Part shown: piece by piece, positions 1 through 7,162 of the stretch
Position numbering within the stretch: the stretch's first letter is position 1
Layout: each line of letters starts with the position of its first letter
NCBI GenBank assembly: GCA_025454475.1
Contig: JALOOJ010000019.1
Span: forward strand, 1 to 32,652
DNA: 32,652 bases
From: Anaerolineae bacterium
GTDB lineage: Bacteria; Chloroflexota; Anaerolineae; B4-G1; SLSP01
Reading direction: 5' to 3'
Translations under genes and position numbers: made by a program
Notes under the pieces: generated by a model
The model's input: only the letters and a program-made list of their open reading frames with translations
What the model was told of the DNA's origin: nothing
The model's database searches: none

Positions 1-1074
1 ATTCGCGAGTTCCGTCCCGCTGAGCCGGCAGTTGCCTGGCTAGGCGGGGGGCTGGTCGCGTTCGTGCCGCAGTTCGTGGCGATGACGGCATCGGTCAACA
101 ATGATGCGCTGGTGCTCCCGCTGTTGTGGCTCTGGTTGTGGCTTGCCCTGCGGTATTTGCGCGGTGCCGTGCCGGCATGGGCAATGGGTCTGGTCGCCGG
201 GGCGCTGCTGCTGACCAAGACGACGGGTTACGGCGTGTTGCCGTTGACCGTGCTCCTGGTCGCGATGCGATTCCGGCGGGCGGGAATGTCGCTGGCATGG
301 GCGGCGCGTCAGCTTGTCGCCATCTTGGTGCCGGCAGTTCTGCTCGGGGGCATTTGGTGGCTGCGCAACGTCTCGATCTATGGCTGGCCCGACCTGCTGG
401 GGCTCATGCGCCACGACCTCGTCGTCGTGGGTCAGCCGCGGACCGCCGACTGGATCGCGCAGCAGGGGCTGGCGCCTTTCCTTCGCGACGCGATCTGGAC
501 GCTGTTCCGGTCGTTCTGGGGACAGTTCGGGTGGATGGGCGTCGTGCTTGACGTGCGGATCTATCAGGGTCTGGCGATCTTCACGTCATTGACGGTCTAC
601 GGCGCCGCCTGGACTGTGTTGGATCTCGTGGGGCACAAGCCGGATGCACGCGAGCGTGATGGGTGGATTCTGTTTGGGGTGGCTGCGCTGATCACGCTCG
701 CGATGGTCATAGGGTACAACCTCACCTTTGTGCAGCACCAGGGACGGTACCTCTTCCCGGCGTTGCCGTTGCTCGCGTTGGCAGGGGCGCTGGGGTGGCA
801 GCGGTTGGCGGAGCGGCAACTGGCGGTGGGCACTGCGTTGGCGCTGCTGCTGATGGTCGCCGCACTGGCGGGGATTGGCCTGATCCGGGGCGATCTGCCG
901 CTTTGGCCGATGGTGATGTTGGGCGCTGCAGCGTTGGCACTCTTCGGCCTCGCGTTTGTGCCGCGGCGGTGGCACGGTGTGGCGACCGCTGGATGGCTGT
1001 GTGTGATGGTCGCGCTCGATATCTGGTGTCTGTTCGGGTTCATCGTACCGATGCTGGCGCCCGCTATGGGGTGA
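1..1074 (+). CDS. Polytopic membrane protein, glycosyltransferase-like (5' end missing)
   Basis: The frame is open from the first base, so the N-terminus lies outside the window. About 357 residues are visible. They contain roughly eight hydrophobic segments with few charged loops. The segment PQFVAMTASVNNDAL resembles the conserved loop of large membrane glycosyltransferases of the PMT/ArnT-like or DUF2142 type, in which an N-N-D or similar acidic motif follows a membrane helix. A later loop has the Y-N-x-x-x-x-x-Q-x-Q-G-R-Y pattern, also typical of this group. By family, such proteins transfer sugars from polyprenyl carriers on the outer face of the membrane. The substrate cannot be read from sequence, and the catalytic N-terminal acidic loop is not visible here. 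The next gene starts 55 bases downstream on the same strand. Confidence 0.7.
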   Translation: MREFRPAEPAVAWLGGGLVAFVPQFVAMTASVNNDALVLPLLWLWLWLALRYLRGAVPAWAMGLVAGALLLTKTTGYGVLPLTVLLVAMRFRRAGMSLAWAARQLVAILVPAVLLGGIWWLRNVSIYGWPDLLGLMRHDLVVVGQPRTADWIAQQGLAPFLRDAIWTLFRSFWGQFGWMGVVLDVRIYQGLAIFTSLTVYGAAWTVLDLVGHKPDARERDGWILFGVAALITLAMVIGYNLTFVQHQGRYLFPALPLLALAGALGWQRLAERQLAVGTALALLLMVAALAGIGLIRGDLPLWPMVMLGAAALALFGLAFVPRRWHGVATAGWLCVMVALDIWCLFGFIVPMLAPAMG

Positions 1075-1114
1075 TGACCGGAGCGAACTCCAGCAAGGTT
1101 GAGCGCTAACCCTA

Positions 1115-1120
1115 GGAGGA
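1115..1120 (+). promoter_or_regulatory. Strong ribosome binding site of the thioesterase gene
   Basis: A perfect AGGAGG lies 9 bases before the ATG at 1130 and fixes that start. Confidence 0.7.
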
Positions 1121-1129
1121 TATCTCTCG

Positions 1130-1540
1130 ATGGTTGAGCCTGGATTGACCGCGGATATCGAGTACGTCGTCGGCCCGGAGGATACCGCGGCAGCTTACGG
1201 CAGTGGTCTCGTCCCGGTCCTGAGCACGCCACATCTGATCGCGCTGATGGAGGGCACCGCGCAGGCCGTTATTGTCCCGCACCTGGAGACGGGGCAGACG
1301 GCGGTCGGCACGCACGTCGATATGAAGCACCTTGCAGCGACGCCTGTGGGGATGCGGGTGCGTGTTCACGCCGAGCTTGTCGCGGTTGAGGGCCAGCGGC
1401 TGAGTTTTCACATCGAGGCGTGGGATGATGTGGAGAAAGTAGGCGAGGCCGAGCACGAGCGCTTTGTGGTTGATGAAGCGCGCTTCCTGAAGCGTGTAGC
1501 TAAGAAAGCTGGTCAGGCGATGGAGATGCATGGGCGCTGA
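1130..1540 (+). CDS. Thioesterase family protein, FlK (fluoroacetyl-CoA thioesterase) type
   Basis: This is a single hot-dog-fold domain of 136 residues, a normal length for the family. The hallmark segment VGTHVDMKHLAATPVG (about residues 61-76) is present. The upstream segment LSTPHLIALMEGTAQA supplies the Thr and Glu that, with the His of the KHLAAT block, form the FlK catalytic set. Family members hydrolyse small acyl-CoA thioesters in the cytoplasm. Fluoroacetyl-CoA specificity is known only for the Streptomyces enzyme and should not be assumed here, so a general acyl-CoA thioesterase role is more likely. The start is fixed by AGGAGG at 1115-1120. The 3' end overlaps the next gene by 11 bases, suggesting translational coupling. 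Confidence 0.85.
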   Translation: MVEPGLTADIEYVVGPEDTAAAYGSGLVPVLSTPHLIALMEGTAQAVIVPHLETGQTAVGTHVDMKHLAATPVGMRVRVHAELVAVEGQRLSFHIEAWDDVEKVGEAEHERFVVDEARFLKRVAKKAGQAMEMHGR

Positions 1541-1796
1541 GAGCGTTATCTCGCAGCGCTATGAGGAGACCTATGCATCTGTGTATGAGTATCTTCAGGC
1601 ACGACGACGTGACGATCCGAGGTTCACGATCGCCCAACTTCGGGATTTCCTGAAAGAAGCCACCATCCGTCAGGGCAACGACTGGATCGGCGGCGGGCTC
1701 CTCTTCGATGCGACGCAGGCCGCGATTGTCGCGGCGCATGAGGCGGTTCTGGCGGAGTGGCAGGCGGAGGTGGGGAACGCGGCGCGGGCGTCGTGA
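1530..1796 (+). CDS. Small hypothetical protein, coupled to the thioesterase
   Basis: An 88-residue protein that I do not recognise. The ATG lies inside the last codons of the thioesterase gene (11-base overlap, different frame), which fits translational re-initiation. The sequence is soluble and mostly helical, with the conserved-looking core FTIAQLRDFLKEATIRQGNDW followed by a Gly-rich turn (IGGGLLFDATQ) and an Ala-rich helix. There is no signal peptide and no membrane segment. Its stop is only three bases from the stop of the convergent solute-binding protein gene. The evidence is position and coding-like composition; a chance frame cannot be excluded. Confidence 0.55.
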   Translation: MGAESVISQRYEETYASVYEYLQARRRDDPRFTIAQLRDFLKEATIRQGNDWIGGGLLFDATQAAIVAAHEAVLAEWQAEVGNAARAS

Positions 1797-1799
1797 GCC

Positions 1800-3650
1800 T
1801 CAGTCCTGTGGGACGTCCTCCGAGATGTAGAGCGCCTCGCTGTTCCACAGCGTGCCATACGCCGACGCGTCGGGGCGGATGCCCTGGACGTTTGGGCGCG
1901 TCACGAACCAATAGGGGCGCCAGGCCAGAAAAAGCGTGGGCAGCGTCCTGTTGAGTTCGGCCTGTGCTGTCGCCAGGGCCGATGCCTGTGCCAGAGGGTC
2001 GATCGCCGAGAGCGCCCGCGCGCACGCGGCGTCGTAGTCCGTTGACGCGAACCGGCTGAAGTTCTCGCCCTGCCACCCGTTGTCGGCGGTGGGGACGCGG
2101 TCGCTCAACCATCCCCCGCAGATCTCAGGCACTGTCGCCTGCCAGCCGAGAAGCGCCAGCTCGAACCACCCACCGAAGAGCGGGCTGGCAGTACTGGCCG
2201 AGTACAGCTGCCGTGCATCCATCGGCTGCAGGGCGATGTCTGCGCCGCAGTTCTCCAGATCGCCTGCCACGTGCGCAGCGATGACGAAGTACGGTGGGAC
2301 GAAGTGCAGTGTGAGGCTCAACGGCTCGCCATCAGCAAAACCCGGCACATCTTCCGCCTGGCGCACGCCGTCCCCATCGCGATCGCGCCAACCGAGTGAG
2401 TCCAGAAGCCGCCCACTGGCCTGAGGGTTGAACGAGAGCGTGGTGGTCTCTTTGTAGATTGGATGGTTAGGTGGGATGAAGCCGTCGGCTGGGGCGAGCG
2501 CCTCTGCTGGGAGCGCCTGGGCCAAGCGCTGCCGGCTCACGCAGCCTGCTAGCGCTTGTCGCACCTGGATGTCCTGCAGCGGCGAGGCGACCACAGTGGC
2601 GGGGTCCTCGGTCGGCGCGGGCACCGGCAGCGGGTTGAACTCAAGTCGCAGGACGGTTGGCGCAACGTCGGCCCACATCGTGGCACCTCCGGCGGCGGCG
2701 AGTCTGGCCCAAGGCTGCCACGCGGTCTGGCCCACGGGATAGGGCAACACGATATCGCATGGTCCATCCGCCATGAGCTGGGTCCATGAGTCCGGCGTGG
2801 TTACTGGGAAGCGGAAGGTGATCTGTTCCAACAGCGGCACAGGGCCGCTGTAGTTGCCGTTGGGCTCCAGGCGCACCTCACGTCCCGCCTCCCACGCCAC
2901 GATGCGGAAGGGACCTGTGGCCGGTGGGGTGCGGTCGTTGGCGATGCTGGCGAGGGTGTGTCCCTGCCACCTGTGAGCCGGCTGCAACGGAAAGAGGAAG
3001 CCCGGAAAAGCGCTGCTCAGGTAACCCGGTATGCCCTCCCAGCGCAGCGTTCGATCGTTGACGACGATGAACTGCGCCGTACGTTCCGCCAGCTCCCGCC
3101 AACGCCCCTGGGCCTCCGGCAGTTGCGCCAGATGGTAGCCCAGAAGGGCGTCCTTGGCAGTGATGGGTGTGCCGTCAGACCAGAGCAGATCTGATTTCAG
3201 TGTGAAGGTTACGACGAGCTGGGGGAGCCCAGTCGCCTCTGCGTTCGTGGCTTGGTGGACGAAACCCAATGCATCCGCGTACCGCATCCCGCTGGTTATC
3301 GGCACGAGGCGAGTTATGACGTCGCCAGATTCGACGGAGGGCACGCGCTCGACCAGCCGCGCCTCCCAACCGTAGGCCACGCGCTCGACGGCCTCCTCGA
3401 GGAAGAGCGCCAGGAGATCGCTGCCGGATGGCGAGGTCACAAAGGGGCTCGCGGCCTCAGGCTCGAGCGTGCAGACCGTCAGGCGCTGGGCGGTGTCTTC
3501 ACGCTCTATCGTCGGTGTAGGTCTCTGCGTGGGGATCGGTGGCGGTGTCGTAGCAAGGGGCTTCGGCGTCGACTGTGGCATACACGCCGCCAGAAGGAGG
3601 GCGAGGGAGATGCACAGGGATGTGCAGCGCCTGGCGCCTCTAGCCGTCAT
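1800..3650 (-). CDS. ABC transporter solute-binding lipoprotein, peptide/nickel (SBP_bac_5) type
   Basis: A 616-residue secreted lipoprotein. Residues 1-23 form a signal peptide with Arg-rich n-region, hydrophobic core and lipobox LLAAC (Cys23). A Pro/Thr-rich linker of about 25 residues follows, then a long periplasmic-binding-protein domain. Family features include the segment FTLKSDLLWSDGTPITAKD (about residues 150-168), which is the usual W-S-D-G-x-P-x-T-A-x-D block, and the late GDGVRQAEDVPG block. Proteins of this class capture oligopeptides, nickel or similar ligands outside the cell and deliver them to an ABC permease. No permease or ATPase gene is adjacent, so the partner must be elsewhere and the ligand is unknown. 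The gene overlaps the end of the WecA-like gene by 11 bases, so the two are probably co-transcribed. Confidence 0.85.
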   Translation of the reverse strand: MTARGARRCTSLCISLALLLAACMPQSTPKPLATTPPPIPTQRPTPTIEREDTAQRLTVCTLEPEAASPFVTSPSGSDLLALFLEEAVERVAYGWEARLVERVPSVESGDVITRLVPITSGMRYADALGFVHQATNAEATGLPQLVVTFTLKSDLLWSDGTPITAKDALLGYHLAQLPEAQGRWRELAERTAQFIVVNDRTLRWEGIPGYLSSAFPGFLFPLQPAHRWQGHTLASIANDRTPPATGPFRIVAWEAGREVRLEPNGNYSGPVPLLEQITFRFPVTTPDSWTQLMADGPCDIVLPYPVGQTAWQPWARLAAAGGATMWADVAPTVLRLEFNPLPVPAPTEDPATVVASPLQDIQVRQALAGCVSRQRLAQALPAEALAPADGFIPPNHPIYKETTTLSFNPQASGRLLDSLGWRDRDGDGVRQAEDVPGFADGEPLSLTLHFVPPYFVIAAHVAGDLENCGADIALQPMDARQLYSASTASPLFGGWFELALLGWQATVPEICGGWLSDRVPTADNGWQGENFSRFASTDYDAACARALSAIDPLAQASALATAQAELNRTLPTLFLAWRPYWFVTRPNVQGIRPDASAYGTLWNSEALYISEDVPQD

Positions 3651-4677
3651 TGCCTTTGTGCGTGCGGCTCAGATAGAGCAGCAGCAGCACCGTGATGGCC
3701 GCGAGGAGCCCCAGCGCGACGAGTTTGTAGAGCCGTGACGAGAGCACAAGCCCCAACGTCCCTGCGATCGCGCAGAAGGCCCAGTAGATGAAGACGATGG
3801 TATGCGTCGATATGCCGGCGTCCTGCAGCCTGAAGTGGAGGTGGCGCCGGTCGCCTCGGAAGGGGCTTGCTCCGTGCCGCCAGCGGTCCACGATCGTCCA
3901 CGCCACGTCGACGATCGGGATGCCCATCACCAGGAGCACCGTCGCCACGCGGCCTCCGCCGATGAGTCCCAGCGCCGCCATGACATATCCAAGGAAGAAG
4001 GCGCCATTGCTGCCCAGGTGAACTCTCGCCGGCGAGGCGTTGTAGACCAGGAAACCTGCCGCCGCCCCGAGCAGGGCCAGCGCCTGGGGCACGACGCTGG
4101 GCTGCCCGCTGCGAATCATATGGATGGCGAGGATCGCCGCGAGGATCGCCGATACGCCGGCTGCCAGCCCATCCAGCCCGTCGAGCCAGTTGACAGTAAC
4201 GATCATGCCTGTCATCCAGAACAGCGTCAGCGGTACGTAGAGCAGCGCCGGCAGTATGACAGTCGCATTGGTGATCGGATTGTTGAACCGCTCGAGGATG
4301 ATGAGGCTCGCCGTCGCGACGATGGCTGCCAGCAGATAGCCCAGGTACTCCGTGCCTGGGGGAAGCTCGAAGCGGTCGTCGATCAGGCCAACGATTGCCA
4401 TCAACGCGCCGCCGATTGCCAGACCCCAGAAGCGCCGGGTCTCGTTGGGATCCGCTGTCGGAATCGACACGAGGCGCGAGACAGCCAGCGCGCCGAAGAA
4501 GCCCAGTGCAAGGCCCACGCCGCCCAGGCGCGATACGACGCCGCTATGGCGCCTTCGCCCCCCCGGCGTGGCGACGATGTTCAGGCGCACCCCGAGCCTT
4601 CCCATCAGCGGCGTCACGATGAGGGCGATCACGCCGCCGACAGCGAGGACCAGCGCATACTCGAGCCCGTATGGCAT
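3640..4677 (-). CDS. MraY/WecA-family polyprenyl-phosphate sugar-1-phosphate transferase
   Basis: A 345-residue protein with about ten membrane segments, the normal size of the family (glycosyltransferase family 4). Visible motifs are the Mg-binding DD pair (Asp100-Asp101 in GLIDDRFE), the NWLDGLDGLA block (about 163-172) and the late loop GDRRHLHFRL (about 274-283), which matches the His-rich HLHHRL motif of the WecA branch rather than MraY. By family it moves a HexNAc-1-phosphate from a UDP-sugar to a lipid carrier at the inner face of the membrane. One odd point: the usual GD(S/T)GS motif after NASPARVHL reads GSNGA here, so the conserved Asp is missing. It could be an active divergent enzyme or a paralogue with another role. 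It lies downstream of upp and overlaps the lipoprotein gene. Confidence 0.85.
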   Translation of the reverse strand: MPYGLEYALVLAVGGVIALIVTPLMGRLGVRLNIVATPGGRRRHSGVVSRLGGVGLALGFFGALAVSRLVSIPTADPNETRRFWGLAIGGALMAIVGLIDDRFELPPGTEYLGYLLAAIVATASLIILERFNNPITNATVILPALLYVPLTLFWMTGMIVTVNWLDGLDGLAAGVSAILAAILAIHMIRSGQPSVVPQALALLGAAAGFLVYNASPARVHLGSNGAFFLGYVMAALGLIGGGRVATVLLVMGIPIVDVAWTIVDRWRHGASPFRGDRRHLHFRLQDAGISTHTIVFIYWAFCAIAGTLGLVLSSRLYKLVALGLLAAITVLLLLYLSRTHKGNDG

Positions 4678-4715
4678 GCTGGTGGGTGTCTCCCTAATCT
4701 GCTAGATCATACAAA

Positions 4716-4751
4716 GTGTGACCATGAGCGTTCTGACGCTCGCGGTCACAC
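4716..4751 (-). terminator. Terminator after upp
   Basis: Hairpin with arms GTGTGACC (4716-4723) and GGTCACAC (4744-4751) and an inner AGCGT/ACGCT stem. On the minus strand it is followed by TTTGTATG, a modest U-run. It lies between upp and the WecA-like gene, so the downstream gene may rely on read-through or on its own promoter. Confidence 0.65.
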
Positions 4752-4754
4752 GTA

Positions 4755-5381
4755 CTACGCCGTGCCGAACTGGCGGTCGCCAGCGTCACCCAATCCCGGC
4801 ACGATATACGCATGCTCGTTGAGGTGGCTGTCGAGCGCTGCGAGATAGATGTCAACGTCGGGATGTGCCGCGGTGAGGGCAGCGACGCCCTCGGGAGCGC
4901 CAATCAGGCCCAGGAACTTGATACGGTGGGCGCCCCAGTTCTTCAGGATCTCGACGGTCTTGACCGCCGAGCCGCCGGTTGCGAGCATCGGGTCCAAGAT
5001 AAGACAGACAGAGACCGTCGGGTGGATCGGGAGCCGGTTGTAGTAAGAGACAGGGCGGAGCGTCTTCTCGTCGCGGAAGAGGCCGATATGCCAGACCTCC
5101 GCCGAGGGGATCATCTCCCAGATGCCCTCGACCATCCCCAAACCGGAGCGGAGGATCGGGACCAGGCCGATCGGTTCAGCGAGCTTGTAGCCGGTGGTCG
5201 CCGTTAGGGGCGTCTCGATCTCCTTGGGGCAGACAGCCAGATCGCTGAGCGCTTCGTAGGCAATGAGCAGGGTGATTTCGCGGATCAGCTCGCGGAATCG
5301 CTTCGAATCGGTGTTCTTGTCTCGGAGGAGTGTGAGCTTGTGTTTGACCAGCGGATGCTCGGATACGTGGACTTCTGTCAT
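4755..5381 (-). CDS. upp: Uracil phosphoribosyltransferase
   Basis: Converts uracil and PRPP to UMP in pyrimidine salvage, in the cytoplasm. The 208-residue length matches the family. The PRPP-binding loop [13 protein letters not shown] is at about residues 128-140, and the C-terminal uracil-binding block [16 protein letters not shown] is at about 192-207. A conserved GTP/PRPP-site segment PILRSGLGM is at about 75-83. I chose the ATG at 5381 rather than an upstream ATG seven codons earlier. GAGGGGAG lies about 8 bases ahead of it, and the protein then begins [12 protein letters not shown] as in other Upp proteins. A near-consensus promoter lies about 50 bases upstream, and a terminator hairpin lies directly after the stop. 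Confidence 0.96.
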   Translation of the reverse strand: MTEVHVSEHPLVKHKLTLLRDKNTDSKRFRELIREITLLIAYEALSDLAVCPKEIETPLTATTGYKLAEPIGLVPILRSGLGMVEGIWEMIPSAEVWHIGLFRDEKTLRPVSYYNRLPIHPTVSVCLILDPMLATGGSAVKTVEILKNWGAHRIKFLGLIGAPEGVAALTAAHPDVDIYLAALDSHLNEHAYIVPGLGDAGDRQFGTA

Positions 5382-5432
5382 GCCTGTGTCTCCCCTCTGC
5401 ATTCGACTGTCGTGTTGTGCTGCACCTGCAGC

Positions 5433-5460
5433 ATTCTACTTGGGGGTGGGTGAATGTCAA
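5433..5460 (-). promoter_or_regulatory. Promoter of upp
   Basis: On the minus strand, TTGACA (5460-5455), a 16-base spacer and TAGAAT (5438-5433) form a strong sigma70-type promoter. The short leader holds a small TGCTGC/GCAGCA hairpin. Confidence 0.75.
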
Positions 5461-5607
5461 AGCTCGTGTCTCGGGGAGCCGGGCCCCTTCCTTAGTCCAC
5501 GGTACCTATAGCCGGATCACTGGCTACGGGCCCCGATCGTTTCCCGGAAGTGCCAGTGACTCCAGGCATCGGATCGCCTGGGAAGTCCACGCCACTGACA
5601 GAACGTG

Positions 5608-6384
5608 CTACCTCAGCCAGCGGGAGGTCAGGGAGTCCAGCGTGCCGTCGGCCTCCAGCGCCTGCAGCGCGCTGTCGATCGCCTCGAGGAGCGCACCATC
5701 GTCACGCCTGACGGCGACGACATAGGGCTCGGGGCTGAACGGTGGGGTGATAACCCGAAGATCCGAATCCCGGCTTTCTGCGATCCGCGCCGACACGTGG
5801 TCGACGACCGCGGCGCTGATCTCCCTGTCATAGAGCAGTAGCGCGAGGGCACCGGGTTCCTCGACCGTGATGACCATAGGCGGCGGATCGAGTGTTTCCT
5901 GCCATAGCAGCGTCTGCATATGCCCGGCGGTGCCGAAGACACACGCCACCGGTTTCCCCTTCAGGTCATCGACGGACGAAATCGCCGCGCCGTCCAGTGT
6001 CATGAACACCAGGCCGGCGTCGAAGTAGGGCGCGCTGAAGGCGAAGTCCTTGCTGCGTGCGGGATCCGGATAGAGCGCCGAGATGATGACATCGGCGCGG
6101 TCGGCGGTCAGCGCGTCATACAGGGCATCGTAGGCCGTCGTGACTGTATGCGCCTCGACGCCCAGGTGTCGAGCAATGGCATGCGCTAGGTCCGCATCGA
6201 GCCCCACGATTCGGTCGTCGGCGCTGATATGTTCAAAGGGCGGGAACGAAGGGTCCATCGCCACGCGGAGCACCCCCGAGGCCGTGATCCGGTCTAGGCG
6301 GCCGGTCCGTGCGCCGCAGGCAACTATAAGAAGCTCTAGCACCAGGAACACCAGGACCAGGGAAGGGACGCTACCCTGATACAG
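5608..6384 (-). CDS. Amino-acid-type ABC solute-binding lipoprotein (SBP_bac_3), start unresolved
   Basis: The mature region is a clear family-3 solute-binding domain. It begins LDRITASGVLRVAMDPSFPP and has FEHISADDRIVGLDADLAHAI and later the domain-2 hinge region. It ends LDSLTSRWLR. A hydrophobic stretch with lipobox IVAC precedes the domain. The start is a problem: no ATG, GTG or TTG lies in frame between the palindrome pair at 6426-6482 and the hydrophobic core. The only in-frame GTG codons fall inside the core and leave no charged n-region. The boundary given uses a CTG at 6384 as a placeholder. A longer open frame continues to 6660, but it runs through a terminator and across the next gene. 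No permease or ATPase is adjacent. Ligand unknown, probably a polar amino acid. Confidence 0.75.
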   Translation of the reverse strand: MYQGSVPSLVLVFLVLELLIVACGARTGRLDRITASGVLRVAMDPSFPPFEHISADDRIVGLDADLAHAIARHLGVEAHTVTTAYDALYDALTADRADVIISALYPDPARSKDFAFSAPYFDAGLVFMTLDGAAISSVDDLKGKPVACVFGTAGHMQTLLWQETLDPPPMVITVEEPGALALLLYDREISAAVVDHVSARIAESRDSDLRVITPPFSPEPYVVAVRRDDGALLEAIDSALQALEADGTLDSLTSRWLR

Positions 6385-6425
6385 TGGAGTCTGGCCTGAA
6401 AGTGCGTTATTGAGGATACGTCTGC

Positions 6426-6482
6426 GGCGGATCCGTGATCCGCCGATCTGGGCTGTGCTGGATGGCGGATCACAGATCCGCC
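6426..6482. repeat. Two perfect palindromes in inverted orientation
   Basis: Copy 1 is at 6426-6444: arms GGCGGATC/GATCCGCC with loop CGT. Copy 2 is at 6464-6482: the same arms with loop ACA. Reversed, copy 1 has loop ACG, so the two 19-base units are inverted copies differing at one base. They are 19 bases apart, between the terminator of the hypothetical gene and the start region of the solute-binding protein. They could be a dispersed palindromic repeat or an operator pair. No other copy was noticed in this window. Confidence 0.8.
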
Positions 6483-6520
6483 GGGAACGTTGGTGCGGTG
6501 AGGTATCTTCGGGACAGCAG

Positions 6521-6558
6521 AAAACGAGACGGGGAGGTGTTGACACCTCCCCGTCTCG
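6521..6558 (-). terminator. Strong intrinsic terminator after the hypothetical gene
   Basis: A perfect 16-base inverted repeat (6525-6540 and 6543-6558) is followed on the minus strand by TTTT. It lies 29 bases after the stop at 6587 and should separate this unit from the solute-binding protein gene. Confidence 0.9.
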
Positions 6559-6586
6559 ATCCTCAGTGCTGTCGTTCACCGAGCGT

Positions 6587-7096
6587 TTAGCCCGTTCCCA
6601 GATCCGACTTGTCATGGTTGGGGTCCAGCTCGACGACAATGCTGCCGGTGTCGAGCGCACGCTTGATCTCCCGCTCGAGCATGTCGCCCATCATCAGGAG
6701 ATTGAGCAGTTCCGCCTCGATGTCAGGGTTGTTCTCGGGCCTGAGCTGCCAGGCAGTCTCCAGCGCGGTGTTCATCTCCTGGAGGTGCAGCAGCATGTCC
6801 ATCAGGACCTCATCGCCGGACGTCGCGCGCTCCTGAAGCATCACCAGTGGCCCGCCGAGAAGCCCGCGTGTCTGCAGCTCGGACTGGACCATCGGGTTGA
6901 ACAGGTCCGAATCGGCCAATCCCTCATAGATCTCGAACGTGTCGTCCGACATCAGGAACTGCTCCAGCAGCTCTGGCGTCATCCACACCATCAGCCCTTC
7001 GTTGGCGAGACGGTCGTAGAGCTCGTCCAACGGGACGAGGATATGCTCGGACTCGCTGAGTATCTGGGTCACTCGTTTCGTAATAGGGTCGGTCAT
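6587..7096 (-). CDS. Hypothetical acidic protein downstream of rarA
   Basis: A 169-residue soluble, acidic protein of unknown function. It has no signal peptide or membrane segment. The first about 60 residues (ILVPLDELYDRLANEGLMVW and the following PELLEQFLMSDDTFEIYEGL) read like a small winged-helix or helical domain, with alternating helix and short strand features. The rest is helical with many Met and Leu residues (LMDMLLHLQEMNTALETAW) and could pack as a coiled bundle. The start is supported by GGGGTG about 8 bases before the ATG. It follows rarA by 66 bases on the same strand and ends in a strong terminator, so the two may be one transcript. I cannot assign a role. Confidence 0.75.
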   Translation of the reverse strand: MTDPITKRVTQILSESEHILVPLDELYDRLANEGLMVWMTPELLEQFLMSDDTFEIYEGLADSDLFNPMVQSELQTRGLLGGPLVMLQERATSGDEVLMDMLLHLQEMNTALETAWQLRPENNPDIEAELLNLLMMGDMLEREIKRALDTGSIVVELDPNHDKSDLGTG

Positions 7097-7162
7097 TCGC
7101 TTTCACCCCGGCGTGTTGTTTCATCCATGATCATACCACGGGTTTGGCATACGGGGAGAGGG

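Noticed and set aside
3802-4848. Long open frame (+) opposite the WecA-like gene and into upp
   Set aside because: Very rich in Arg, Gln, His and Asp as expected for an antisense frame of a membrane-protein gene. The other strand has clear family motifs.
6385-6660. N-terminal extension of the solute-binding protein to an ATG at 6660
   Set aside because: It would translate through a strong terminator, two palindromes and the end of the neighbouring gene, and the signal peptide would be internal.
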